Of a stretch of DNA of 64,000 nucleotides, positions 37,710-50,600 are shown piece after piece. A program made the position numbers and the translations under genes. Position 1 is the first letter of the stretch. Each line of letters opens with the position of its first letter. The notes beneath the pieces are model-generated. The model ran no database searches, had not been told where the DNA came from, and was given only the letters and a program-made list of their open reading frames with translations. The stretch comes from Antitrichia curtipendula (Eukaryota > Streptophyta > Bryopsida > Hypnales > Leucodontaceae). The stretch is taken from the NCBI GenBank assembly GCA_951230915.1, contig OX579639.1, positions 8,618,001-8,682,000 on the forward strand, in the 5' to 3' direction.

Positions 37710-40700
37710 ACCTGCACGGGCGCGTTCTCTAGTACGAGGAAGTCAGTGTTGGTGCAAGCGTTGGGAAGACATTCCACCCTGCCGGGCAGATAGCACAAGA
37801 TTAGGTCCATAGCGGTCATGATTCCCCAAGTTGGGCAACCTGCAACAAAATTTGGGGCTCCGTGAGTGTTCTCTCCACCACCCACAAACCCAAGCACACT
37901 CTTTGTCCACATTCCACAATCATGCTCACAGTCCCACTTTGATTCTTCCCCCACGAGTCCACGACTTCAAAACCTCGGTCAATGCCCATGGTACTGATTG
38001 CCAAAACATATCAGTACACTGTACTGCTGCTGTACTCCCCAAGTTCACAGCTTCTTTCTTCCCCATGTACTGTTTTTTTTGTCCGTGCTGAGGTACAAGA
38101 CCCCTTATTTATTTGTGTCACTACGCCACTTAGCTATGGCGCAATAATGTACTCCGTAATTGGCGAATTCCAACTTTCGAATGCACTGTGGAGCTGAGAA
38201 CTTGCAGAAAGTGGGTACCCTCCCCCCCCAAACCACCACTCTTTTGGCTATGGTACAAGAGTGTTCAAAATTGTTGTTGGTTTTCTTTGTTGGCAAGTGA
38301 TAGGAGGTTCCCAACGTAACATACAACGCGACATTCGGACATCATGTGCAAAAGTTATGTGGCAAGACGTTAAATCCGTCCCACGAAGTGGGACAAGTAG
38401 GGTGGGGTGAAAGTAGAATCTTGTCCCCTATTTCGTGCCATGTCTAGGGTATGTTCGTGACCTCTTCTAGCACTTTTGGGGTCTCTAGCTCTTCATGGGT
38501 GAAAAAATAAATAAAAAAACTACGTTTTTCCTCAGGGTAAAATTCATGTGTTTTCACCCTGCTAGTTCCACTTTGTACGACGGGTTTATTGTCTTGCAAA
38601 GTTATGCAAGGTCTAAAGTCTTTAGGGTAGAGTTTCTAAAATTGTTTCTTTTTTATAGGTACATATTAATTTTGGAGATGTAGACAAGGTACATTGATGG
38701 TGGTTTTGGATTAGTGGCACATTAGAAGGGGGACACCTTTGATATAGGTCAAACTGTGGCACCAATAGTTACATGGCGTAAAGAATTTTTTTAGCTTACT
38801 CATTTCATAAGTGTTTTGTTTTTTTAAATAAAAAACTCCCGTGCAAAATCCTCGTTCTAAACATATTTATTTATTTTTAATAATTATTCTTTTTTTTAGA
38901 TTCAAGAAATTTTAGATCTTTTAGCCAAGTTGTTGAAGTATATCCTCTTGAAAATTTTAAGTAAAAAATCCCATCCAATTGTAAGATTGTAATGATAAAT
39001 CCCTTAACCCCTAATGCACCAATCCAATGCAAAATATAGTCAAATATCATGCTTGTTCTAAATTTAACCTTTTTAACTTGCATTCAAATAACAATCTTAT
39101 ATTTTTATTACATGACCATAAATTGTCTATGAATTGTCTATCACCATGAAAATTCTCAAGGTGTTTCATGAAAAAAAATTCATTGTTAAGATTCTAGGCT
39201 TAGAATTTAAAATAAACTAATATATATAGAATAAAAAATTCCAATCAATTTAAAGCTATTCCAAGAGGTATGCATAGCAATGGAAATTAGTGTGAAAATA
39301 TTCTCAATTCATTTTAGTTATGTTTATACCCAAAACTCCCTTGGCTATGATCTTAAATTATATTTCTCTATTAGGCTAAATTTATCCTAATTGATAATTG
39401 ATATATATAATTTTGACATTTTAAAAAAATAAAAAAATAATTTTCTATCGAATTTGATTTTTCCATAAATCTTAACATAAAATTCAAATAATTGTGGTTT
39501 ACTGAAGTTAAAGGAGAACATGAGGTTATAAGAATTGTATAAGATTTTACCATAAATGAATGATAGAATGAAAAATACAATCGTTTAATATATTTAAAAG
39601 AAGAAAATAAAAATGTACAATATTATATAATTCCATTTCTAACAGTTGGAACTTGTAATTGCAATAATTCTCTGAATTTTGGATTTTTCAAATCTTAAAA
39701 TAGAATAGAATTAAAAGTTGTCAAACTTTTTTTAGTTTAAATCAAATACCCAAAATGGATTTTTTCAAAATTACATTCAAAAGTGACCAAAAAACATCTA
39801 CTACGGAAAAGCATAGACCTTTAGAGATTAAGAATCAGACATTCAAAATTTGAACTACATATAAATACAAACACATACTAAGCACACAAAATTGTGAATT
39901 TTTTATATTTTTTTTTATAGATTCTGATATTAGTTTGTTAATATTTGTACGTTAGAGACTTTTAAGACTTTATTTTGCAGATATTCTATAACTCAAAAAG
40001 TACTAGTATATTTCAATTCAAAAAATGACTTCAATAAAGAAAAAACAATGGTAATTCAAAGTCTTAAAAGTCACCATAATTGAAGCTTAAATTTTTTTAC
40101 TTAAATTATAATGACATGAAAATTACAAATATTCAATCTATAATTAATTTGAATTTCTTTTTTGAGTTTTTTGCTTAAAAGGTTAATACTGACTAATAAT
40201 GTAGTAGATCCAACTATATGAATGTGATTTATGGAACATGTTTTACAACTTTTAATTAGTTGAAAGTCTTCACTAAACTATTCCTCTAAGTTACATTCTA
40301 TACATCTTTACAATTTTGGAAATCTGAACTACCTTTTGGTCCTCAAGGAATTAAACACCAACAAGTAAGTTTTGATAGTCCTTACAAATGGCACTATTTA
40401 GATTTTTAAGATTTTTAAGGACAAATGCTTGTATTCCACATTTTGAACAAGCTTCTATCCTCTTAAAAGCAACGAGCAACTTTGAAGGTATTGTACAAAA
40501 AATCTTACAAACTTTCAATGCCTAAAACACACATTCAAATTGTGATTCAAAATTCAAAATTTAGCTTGAAAAATGTATTTTTTGGAGACAAAGAGAATGA
40601 TATCAAATAACTATATTGTAGCTAAATCTTGAAGAAGCTATCTTGAAGATGCTTTAATAAAAATTAAGACTTTTGGACTAAGTCTAAAGTTTCATAAGGT

Positions 40701-41402
40701 ATAAAATGGATTATCAATTACAAGTGAATTTAGAAAAAATTTGACTATACTTGTAGGAAATTTCACTAAAATCGCATATTCCGTAAGCCATTTCAGACCA
40801 TGTAGCCTAAACTATAAAAGTGCCATCTAAAATAGGTATAGTTTTCAAATTGTGTGGTCTAAACTATAAAAGTGCCATTTAAGATAGGTATAGATTTCAA
40901 ATTGTGCGGTCTAAACTGTAAAAGTGCCAAAATTACGAAATGGCGTCATTTTAAAGAAATCCTTATACTTAGATTTAGAAAATCTAGCCTCAACTCCGTT
41001 TGATATAATCTTTGGAGGAATTTGGAGCACATAATTGCCACATTGACTGTCTTTTTAGAACTTCGATCCCAATACAAGGGTGTGGGGATGCTCTTAGGTA
41101 CATAAACTTGCAATTTTCATTGGAATGAGGAAGTTAAATTACATTACCTTTACATTCATAAAATAATATGTTGATAGGTAAAAGTGTACAAATATACAAA
41201 TGTAGAAGTTATAATTTTCTAGTCTAACAAGTGACCAATTTAACTTAGTGAAAATGAATTCAAGCAACTCCCTACCTAATTGAATATATAATTGATTTTT
41301 TCCATCCTTGGAGCCTCCTCCAAACTATTCAAATGATATAAAATGTCATCTTAGGCATTTGAGGGTTCAATAAAAACATAAAATATATATTCCAAAAATC
41401 AC
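37710..41402. other. AT-rich intergenic DNA, no gene seen
   Basis: 37.7-38.5 kb is relatively GC-rich without a recognisable product. The rest is AT-rich. A 52-bp tandem repeat (CTAAACTATAAAAGTGCC anchor) of about 2.4 copies lies at 40797-40935. Confidence 0.45.
40797..40935. repeat. 52-bp tandem repeat, ~2.4 copies
   Basis: The anchor CTAAACTATAAAAGTGCC recurs at 40807, 40859 and 40911 (last copy CTAAACTGTAAAAGTGCC). Non-coding. Confidence 0.85.
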
Positions 41403-41857
41403 CTACACTAAAGATGATATTTAGTGTTGAGTGACATTTAGTGCTTTTACCCCCCTACTAGCTACAACACTAAATCTGAACTTGTCCACAATTAGTGTTA
41501 GACTTGAATGTGCCGGCTGCAAACTTCAGAGCCTTGTAACTTTTGCAAAAATTCTTCAAATCAGAAAAATGAGATGTTTTTCGGCATCTACAGTTTCTTT
41601 AGATGCCGAAAAACATCTCATTTTTCTAATTTGAAGAATTTTTGCAAAAGTTACAAGGCTCTGAAGTTTGCAGCCGGCTAGCCCTAATCGGTCCGATTCT
41701 GTCCGTGAACAGTGATATTCCGTCTGATATGACAACTCTGGTTCACATTTAGTGATTGAATTGACATTTAATGTTACTTACTTTCATAGGGTAATTGGCT
41801 TTTAGTGTATGCCTTCGTATTTAGTGTACAAGACACTAAATATCATCTTTAGTGTAG
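41403..41857. mobile_element. CACTA-type MITE with long central hairpin
   Basis: Ends CTACACTAAAGATGATATTT and, inverted, AAATATCATCTTTAGTGTAG; further internal ATTTAGTGT words occur near both ends. CACTA-starting termini suggest the CACTA (En/Spm) class. The interior carries a 167-bp hairpin at 41512-41678. No coding capacity. Confidence 0.75.
41512..41678. repeat. Near-perfect hairpin, 79-bp arms
   Basis: Left arm starts GCCGGCTGCAAACTTCAG and the right arm ends with its exact complement. The arms are 79 bp with one mismatch; the loop is 9 bp (CAGTTTCTT). Such pairing would form a strong double-stranded RNA if transcribed. Confidence 0.92.
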
Positions 41858-43740
41858 TTCAATTGTACCTTAGTACTAGGTCCAATTGCACCCTCTTGTA
41901 TCCTAATGAAGTAAAAATGATTAACTCCTAAAATTCATTTAAATCTAAAATATTTTTTGAGTGTTTGAAGCATCTAAAGTGAAGTATGAGGTTTTGTTTT
42001 TTATCTCTCATTTTTCTTTGATATTGGAAAATCAAATGATCTTCTAGAAAATTTCATTTTTACAAAGATCCAACAATTGGTTAAAAAGTTATGTATTTTG
42101 TTTTGTTTTGACCTCCAATTCAAACAAGTAGAAAAATTTATTATTATTCTTTAAAAATATGCATACTTCTTCCTATCTTGCGTTTCTACTCAAATTGGAA
42201 GTCATTAGATCTTTTTGTACAACAGAATTTGAAATATGGAACTTGAAAGCTTGACAATCCCACGTTGTCAAAAGCTTGGGCAACCTTCAAAAAAAATATT
42301 GTCTTTTTCTTAGCTAGGTCATATATCACATGTACATTGCTTTTAAAACTCAATTTTTTTGGCAAGCCCCTTGTATAAATCAAGAAAAAGATCCTACAAT
42401 TACAAATTCTAAAAGGTGGATGTTGAATGTTGATATACCTATTTTTAGAGAATATAATCTTTTTAGCAATTTAAAGAGTATTTTCTAATTTTTTACTCCA
42501 AAAACTTTAGGAATTATAAATTGGCATTATGACAACTTCAATGTGGAATTGAAATTGAAAGGATTTGAATTAAGTTGAAAAGTCATGATTCCTTAACTTT
42601 ACTTGAATACCATGCAATTAGACACATGGCAACAAGGGGCATTCATTAGTCTATGATTAAAATAGACATTAAGCTTTGAATACCGTTGCCCCCGTGAAAG
42701 GATGTCCAAAGAATCACATTAGAATGCAAATAGACAAGAATGGTTTTGAGCCCCTAGGGACAACAATGGGAATTGATATATGTTTTTGCTTTGATTGTTG
42801 CTTTTTTAGATTTTGGTATTATGACCAAGCTAGGGTGACAGTCTCAATGACTTAGAGAGTTTTCACTTTGAAAATTCATAGTAATTACATGTCTTACTAA
42901 AAAAATATTGATATTATTTTTGAAAAATTCCAATTGATTTTCAATTGCTACCACTACAATTTTATTTCCTAGAAAAAGATGCCTTACAACTATGCTTGTG
43001 AAAGCCAAAAGAGGTTGAGGGGGGGAGGCGGTGCCTCCCTTCACATTAAAAGTTTAATAGTTTAAGTCAAGAAAGAAGGAGGGAACTGTATAGTTCTACC
43101 TACCATTTCTAGAGTTACAGAATAAAGGAGACCACTCCATCTAGAAAGCAGACTCTATGAGGCTAAGAATTTCAACATTTCTAATAATAATATGTATGTG
43201 TCCCAAAATTGCAACATGGGCATGGAGAGTGGAAGTTCAGGTTGAGGTGAAAACTCTTTCCTTGTTAATAGCTTGATGGCCACATCTCTTGCTGCATCTA
43301 TCCATCGAAATGAACCAAATTAAAAAAAACAAACTAAGGATGTCATGAGGTTGTCCTTCAAAGACTACTGTAGTGTGGTATGGGTTTTTGATTTTTATTA
43401 ATTCAAAAATGTAAAAAACGAATTTCTAGAAAATGGTAGGAAACAAATAACGAAATGTGTGAAAAATGAGGAAGAGATATGACAAAAAGTTCAGTAATTG
43501 TTCTTTGGCATACAAAATATTTTTATTAAAGCAAATAAATGAACTGTTACCGATTCAATTAAAACCCGTTAAACCCACTCCACTTTCATTCACCTTGATT
43601 ATCCCTTTAAATTTGAAAGGATGCGATATTTCGTTCAAGTTGAATGTATGTCGAAAAGTCTAATAATTATGTACTTACATAGACGAAATCATCATTATTC
43701 CATTTAAACAAAAACGAACCTCTTCGGGTAAAAATAATAA
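41858..43740. other. AT-rich intergenic DNA, no gene seen
   Basis: No recognisable product on either strand, and no clear element ends. Confidence 0.4.
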
Positions 43741-44300
43741 TTATTTCGTTTTTGTGTGTTTTCACCTCAGTGCCCAACTGTCAGTGCCAAAGACTCGAAA
43801 CAGCACGGAATCCAAGGGGACCACGGAAAGTAGGAAGGGGGCCTCGTACCCACCCACGCTCTTCTTACCCGTCATTCATCGGGCTGGGCTGGAGATCAGG
43901 ACCCGCCACCCGCTATTTTTCTCGGGTACAATCCCCACCCTCCTCTCCCCTTTCCAAATCTTACCTCAAATTACGGTAGTACTGGACTACTGGCGAATTA
44001 TACCCTAAAATGATTGTACAAAAAATTGGGATGAAATGGTCAAATGCATAACAAGCGAAATTTACATTCACCACCCAAGTTGGAATGAAGTGGCCTAATA
44101 ATTAGGAAATAGGATGCTTGAAAGTACACACGTGATGTCCATTTGTAAAAAACAAAATAAAAAAAACGTACAGATGTGATAAGGGGATATATCCAAAAAT
44201 GGATTTATAAAATACCCCACCCTGCCCCCGGCCTGAAATTCCACGCCACTCCGTCAGTCAGGACTCAGGACAAGTACTATTTCCCTCGTGACAGAAAACT
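43741..44300. other. GC-rich island without assigned gene
   Basis: 43770-43970 and 44215-44300 are markedly GC-rich against AT-rich surroundings. Open frames on the plus strand show no recognisable domain. This could be an orphan promoter or the remains of a gene. Confidence 0.35.
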
Positions 44301-44754
44301 CGCCTCAAAACGTTAAATGAAATTGGCATCGTGGAAGTATACCGGCCGTACACTAATATATTTTTTGTATTAAAATATGAAATGGTCAAATGGATCTGTT
44401 TGCCAGCAAAGTTTGGATGAATTTTGGATGAAATCTTGTATGAAGGGTTCCGGCAAACCTTTTGAATTAGTACTAAGAATAGGGAATTCGATGGCTGAAG
44501 TGACGGATGGGAGTATCAGAATTGGATGATTATGCCAAACCCAAGCCGATGCGAAGGGTGCTCGTCACTCAACTGACAAAATTATCAGAAAAAGAAGATC
44601 CCTGCGTTACAGTTATCAATATTGATTAAAAAAATAAAAACATCGACTTCAATATCAATATCAGTATCAATCTTATCAACCAAACTTATCAGAATCGACT
44701 GATCAGGCAGGCAGGGCCACCGCTTGCTTACCAGTAGGCTTATCAGCCCCTATT

Positions 44755-45340
44755 TAGAGAGTAAGGTAGGGTGCTCTAAAATCAACCCTACTCTAAAAAT
44801 GACCACTAACACAAAAGCACATTTTGTTTTTTTCAATGTAGCAATAGTGTACATTTGAAGAGGTGGTCACTTCTTCATGACCACTAAGTCTCAACTTCAA
44901 AAAAATTGTAACTAATTCCATGAAGGCTCCAAAAACGTGAAACAACTTGGATTTGATGAGGATTCCCTTTTTCTTCCTCTGAAAATTGACTGAAAATCGT
45001 TTCAAGTAGTTTTAGAAATACAATCAGCTCTAACAAAGTTTCTAGAAGAGTAGGGTGCTCTAAAAGTATCCCTATTCCAAAAGCAACCACTACCACACAA
45101 GGTACAATTTGCTTTCTTGATAGTACCATTAGTATACAATTAAGGAGGTGGTTCCTTTTTCATAACTCCAACTTGTTTTGTTTTGTTTTAAAAAAAATGA
45201 AAATCCATTGCAAAACATGTGTTTTAACTTCAAAATTTTGTTACTAACTCCACAAAGATTAAAAATAAATAAAAAATGAAACTTAGGTTAGATGCCAATT
45301 CCAGTTTCCTTCCTAAGAAAATTGACTGGAAATTGTTTCA
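44755..45340. repeat. Two tandem copies of an AGGGTGCTCTAAAA repeat family
   Basis: TAGGGTGCTCTAAAA begins copies near 44767 and 45050. Each continues with an AACCACTA-type word, GTACAATTTGCTTT-type words, and AACTAATTCCATGAAG, then ACTTGGATTTGATG-type words. A copy in opposite orientation lies at about 57640-57955, and related pieces at 55660-55990 and 57380-57610. This is a dispersed non-coding element. Confidence 0.7.
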
Positions 45341-45633
45341 ATCAGGTTAGCTTCGCCCAATGCAATCAGCTCACAGTGTAGGACGACAACTTGAGCCCGG
45401 TCATGCCACGACAAAGACAAAGAGAGTCCATTGGATAAATGAATGATTGGTGGTGCTGGGGCATCCCCCACTTGGGTCCGCCGTTAGGATTCCTGGGTCG
45501 AGTGTATTACTTCAGTGCAACGAGCCTCTTGCGGAGATCCAGCCAAGGGTGAATGTAAAAAAAAAAAAAAGATTCCCTATTTCACGCCGTATTAATTTTA
45601 CTGTTAACATCTCTTTCAGATAATTTTGAGCCA

Positions 45634-46122
45634 GGGTGAACTGACCCCTCGCTCATTTCCCTGGAAAAATCCTGAATTTTATTTATTTTCCACGCATGAT
45701 AAAATTTTGCAAATTCTGAATTCATATTCGCAATCAGAGGCCCTACATTAGCTAGGGGAGGTGTACAAGATAAATTTATCAAGCACAAAATAGGGGGGTC
45801 TTTTATTTTACATGCACCCCTAGAATGACTTCATGGGGGACAAGCAAGGGGGACAATTCACCCCGGATCTAATTTGGGCCGAAGTTTAGGATCCGCCCTC
45901 GTTTGTCCTACCAAAGTCATTCCAAGGTGCACATAAATTTTTTTTTTAAAAACCTCTATTATGTGCTTGATTAATTTTTCTCTTCTACACCTCTCCTAGC
46001 TAATTTAGGGCCTTTGATTGTAAATAAGGATTCAAAATTTAAAAAAATTTATCATGCGTGAAAAATTGAACATTTCAGTATTTTTTTTCCTCGGGGACGA
46101 ATGAGGGGGTCCATTCAACCCA
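45634..46122. repeat. Long foldback with ~220-bp diverged arms
   Basis: Left arm words GGGTGAACTGACCCC, TAGCTAGGGGAGGTG and ATGACTTCATGGGGGACAAG pair with CTTTGGTAGGACAAACG-type and GGGTTGAATGGACCCCC complements on the right. The turn is near 45856-45892. No coding capacity. Confidence 0.75.
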
Positions 46123-46800
46123 GGCTTTACCCCTAAAAGACTAACATGCATGTTTTGGGGCAATATAGAAATTTTGGGTAGGTTCCTGTGATTGGAAATT
46201 TGTATATTTCAGGCTGAAATTTTAATAGAAGGTGGGGACAAGGAATATCTTTCATATGCAATAACTTTCTTGACATTTGGAAATATGAGTAAGAAATTAT
46301 GGCCTTACATGTTGTTGTTTTGCCGGCCAGATATTATGGGTAGATTGGAAAAAATCAATTTTAATTTAATTTTTTAATTTAAAATAGAAATCTGAAATTA
46401 ATTTTTAGAATTACATATAAATGAAAAGCTTTCATTCAAATATCAAATTGTTGTTGTTTTTAAACTCTTTTTTTGACATATGTAACTATTGGATCTTGTA
46501 GTATATCAACTTGAGAACATGTGATAAAAAATTTAGAGCGTTTTTGGGGTGATAACTTAGGGCCTTTTTTTTTGGCGAAATTTCGCCAGACTGTCAAAAA
46601 TCTGACCACTCTAGCTTCATCCCTCCCAAAACTAGCCTCTCCAGTGAAGCCAGCAGGGGGGACACGGGTCCAAAAAAATAATATAGTCAAGGGGTTACTT
46701 TGACGCCCGTGATTGCAAACATGAAGCCAAATATTTGAAGAAAAAAAAAAACTAAACTAAAAATTGCGTAGCAAATCAAAAGTTCCTGCATTTCCCCCAG
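46123..46800. other. Intergenic DNA, no gene seen
   Basis: AT-rich and non-coding. A 19-bp word (CAACGAGCCTCTTGCGGAG) near 45519 recurs inverted near 46831, just beyond this stretch, suggesting element ends or shared promoter-derived sequence. Confidence 0.35.
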
Positions 46801-47460
46801 GAGTAATAAAACACGGGGGACAAAACCGCCTCCGCAAGAGGCTCGTTGAACTACTACTGAACCGTACTGCACCCTCGACCGGATCCGTTCTCCAGTCGGT
46901 CCAACTATAGAATAATTAGCGGCGTCGTCCACTGCCACAGTGCCACCTTCCCCTCCCCCAGTCGTCTCTTCTGTCGCCAGTACGTCACGTTCCCTCCCCT
47001 GTTCCCCCAATGGAACGTGGCCGGGCAAAAATAGAAACCGAAATGATCATGGCTCTCTCTCTCTCTCTGACTCTCTCTCCTTGCAGCCAGATCCAGGCAG
47101 GGGGGAGTCTTTTGGGAGTCAGGACTGTGCTTGGACTGAGCTCCCTCCGCCTTGTTTGGATGCTCTGCGCTTTCTTGTTTGATTCCTTTCCACGCACTTT
47201 CGTGGCAACTTCCTTCGCTTCCCTTCCCTTTCGAGTTTGGCCTCTTTTTAACCCACGAAAGAGAAAGGAAAAGACTTCGCGTTGGGCAAGTCGGTCACCG
47301 AACCCCCCCTTCAGTGATGAGCTCATTCTGGAATGTTCAGGACGAAGTGTGTTTGGGGAAGTTTCGCACTTCCTGTGAGCGCGGTGGACTGGGTCCCTCT
47401 AGAATGGCACCGGTGGTGGCTAAGAAGGCTTGTGGTAGGTCTTCACTACTAGAATTGCCT
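46801..47460 (+). promoter_or_regulatory. GC-rich promoter-like island with a possible first exon
   Basis: A sharply bounded GC-rich block with a CT microsatellite (about 47053-47080) typical of plant 5' leaders. An ATG at 47404 opens MAPVVAKKACG, followed by a possible donor (G/GTAGGT). No downstream exon was recognised in the next 4 kb. It could be a true first exon with a distant continuation, a gene fragment, or a captured promoter. The protein was not recognised. Confidence 0.3.
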
Positions 47461-50400
47461 CCCTTCATCTGCACGTTTCTGTTGATTCGGCAAATTTTTT
47501 TTTTAATTTTCTGTTGGTCTGGCAAACAATCAACACCCTTATGCTGTCCGAACCAACTGAAAGATGTTAATTGGTGTCTGAATCAATTGAAAGCTATTGA
47601 TTGGTGTCCGAATCAAGCTATCCGAACCCACTCCCTAATCAACCTAAATCAATTGATTTTTAAGTGGATTAGGATACGCTTTCTTCTACTAGTTATTGTT
47701 GTTCAAAAAAAAAATGGGTTGTTTACAATCTTAATCCTTGAATGACAAGTTGGTCACCGTGGGAATGATTTGTTTTGGTATTGTGTGAGTTGTTGGTTTA
47801 GGCTCCTAAAGGTCAGAGACTTGATGTTTTCATCAAAAGTGCTCCAAAACTGTCTTTTCTAGTCCAAGTACCAAATTTATTAGAAAAAAAAACATATTTT
47901 TGCGGGCACATGTAAAACCGTAGGATCTTGTAGTACGCTACTTTAAGGAAGATGTGAAAAAAAATTCAGAAAGTTTCCCACCACGTGGATTTGCAAGATA
48001 TTAGAGTTTGAATTGACCAAATATTGTTTTTTTTGGTCCCTGCAAAAAAATCGGGCAGCTGCACTACTCAAGGTCACATTTGTATGAATGAAAAATGTCC
48101 AAAATGTGTTTACTCTTTGGATTCATTCTTCAAGGCAAGTTGTCTACATGCTCGGAAGTTTTCAGATCATTTGGAATTGTACAACATATAGAAAAAAAAT
48201 AGTAAGTAGGAAGAAGTAGAGAATGATTCAAAATACTAAATTACCAAGAATTTATTTATAGAATTGAAAAATACAAATCCAGTGTTTGTAATGATGTAAT
48301 AAACAATGTACACCTAATGCTTTTATTTTCCCCCTAAAATATTGAAAATTGAATTCAATAAAGGACTTCAAAGTTTATTTCAGAGTAGATATTCCATAAC
48401 TACCCGCAAACTATAACTCCTCATAACTTCCATCTCATTAATCAAAATGGAATGATTCAAAGCATTCCACATAGATATAAATCTAGAGAACCAATTTCAA
48501 TTTCTTATTTCTTAAAAAAGTATTTTTTAAAGAAGTTCTTTGAAGTTGTCTGCATTGTCTACCGAGTAACAAAAACTACATATTATACAATAACTTTTTA
48601 ACCATATAGTCAAAAGTTATGAATTTTTTTGGGCCTTAAATCTACTCCTTGGGCACATGTTGTGTAAAAAATTTTAAACAAAAAAAATAAAAAAATTCCG
48701 TTTGTAGTGAGCTACCCAAAATCGCTATGTTGCTAAAAAATTGTACTTGGTCCTTTAGGGGTTTAAAAATTTACAAAGCACTCACTCGAAGTGAAACTAT
48801 TGTAGAAGACCTTCCATTTTTACACAAAACTAGAAAGATGAATAGTTGCACTTGTATCATGCATGGAGAGATTTTTTGTCATTCATTGGCCAAAAAATGT
48901 CTTCAACGTCGTTTAGTGGTTAACTTCTAAAGGAATAAAAACAACTATACTCAGGCATGATGGGCATGGCCTTAACAACTCCTAATGGACTCTTGTGACT
49001 TTAGCTCACTCTCACAACAAGAATTGGTAGAGCAGGCTCTTCAAAAAATGGTATAACTTCGCAACAATGAAGGCCTCTTTGATGGGAATCGGTTGTGGAT
49101 GGCTCGTTGTTAGACTTGGTCTAAGCATACATCAAAACAAAAGCAAAAAATGCTACAATAGGGAACAAATGAATAGGAGCAATGTGAAAAAACCCTTCTA
49201 AGAAAGTGCCACAAGAATTAGGAAAGGGAACAATAATTTGGGTAGCAAAACTCCACAACGTGGAAGTGGGGGAGGGAGGGGGTCTTTGATAATGGACCCA
49301 AGCCCCGTGATGTGCCTTTGGAAACCACTTTGGTGCATCATTTCTAATGCGCCTAGATGGTGAAGCTTTAACAAACCCACTTTGGGTTTTGTAGAACTCG
49401 GATAGGCTTTATTGACTTCATAATTTAGAATATTTGTATAATTACTTTGGATGGATCACGCTAATCTAGATGTAAATAGAATTATCCTACAAGAGTCATA
49501 TTTTCATATACAATTTTTTTTTTCGAAAATAGATTTTACTATAAAAAAAATGGAATCAAATTTTATAATTTCTTTGAACTCGCACTAACTATGGTGTATA
49601 GTGGTTTGATTTGTATTGCACAACAATCAATAAGTATTAGTGCATGTGACACTAAATTTGACTATATGAGATATATTTTTAAATTAGTTCAAGTTTAAAA
49701 TTTACTGTATCATATGAATTTCAAAACAAAAAGTAAAACTTAGTGATGCTTATTTTTTGGTGCCTTGATTTTGTATCTTCATTAACATGAAAAATAGGTG
49801 TGGTGGAGAGTGATTTCACATGTAAGACCATACATTTGAGTGTTTTCTAGTGGATTACCTTTGTGATTACAAACACCCCTTTTATGAAGGTTACCACAAA
49901 AAAATTAATTGATTCCTCTAAACTATTATAATATTTGTGAACAAGATATAAAACAAGCATAAAAAAAAAGATCCAATCATGGTAATTATGTAACAAATGA
50001 AAAGATGACTAAATGTCTCTTTCTATACACTCTTAGGAAAAAATATTTCGTGGGATTGATACATTAGATTAGTCTATTTATTTATTTTAGTTGGTTTGTT
50101 ATGGTGAGATCTCTATAATCATGCGTTCCATGGTCATGTTCATGGTATTGTTAGAAAGCTCTCTACGAGAGAAGGATGCATAAACTTTCTTTTGTGGTGT
50201 TCAAACATATGGTGTGAAAGTCATAGACAAGAAACTAAATCATGACAAAAACTCGGCCAATGGCACAAGGGCAACATTAGTTCCAAAGAACAAGAATATT
50301 CTTGAATTAGTTGGAAGACCATCTTTTAAAAAGAAATCCATCCGTTAAGTTAAGTTAAGGCTGTTTGTTTGCTTTGTTTGTTACTTTGAAATCTCCTGGA

Positions 50401-50600
50401 CTATGCATCCCCTTGGTCACGTTCTTAGTACCATCATAAAGCCTTCGGTAAGGAGGGGTGCATGGGCTTTGTTTTTGTGGCATTTGGACCTACGATGTGA
50501 AAGTTATGAAATTTCAAAGTTTTTATGAACTAAAAATAAAAAAATTATTTTGACTTTTATTTTGACTATGACAATGTCACATGGCACACTTCTGTAGTGG
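47461..50600. other. AT-rich intergenic DNA with transposon words
   Basis: No gene is supported. The CCACGTGGATTTGCAAGATATT word at about 47980 matches words at 9152, 35620 and 56498, marking a shared element family. Other short open frames have no recognisable product. Confidence 0.45.

Noticed and set aside
37420..37793. Repetitive open frames on both strands (GTLELDGNSG-like and EFPSSSRVPI-like)
   Set aside because: An 18-bp stop-free minisatellite opens several frames on both strands at once; no start context, domain or splice support.
47152..47745. Plus-strand 197-codon open frame in the GC island
   Set aside because: Low-complexity composition with no recognisable domain; runs from GC-rich leader into AT-rich non-coding sequence.
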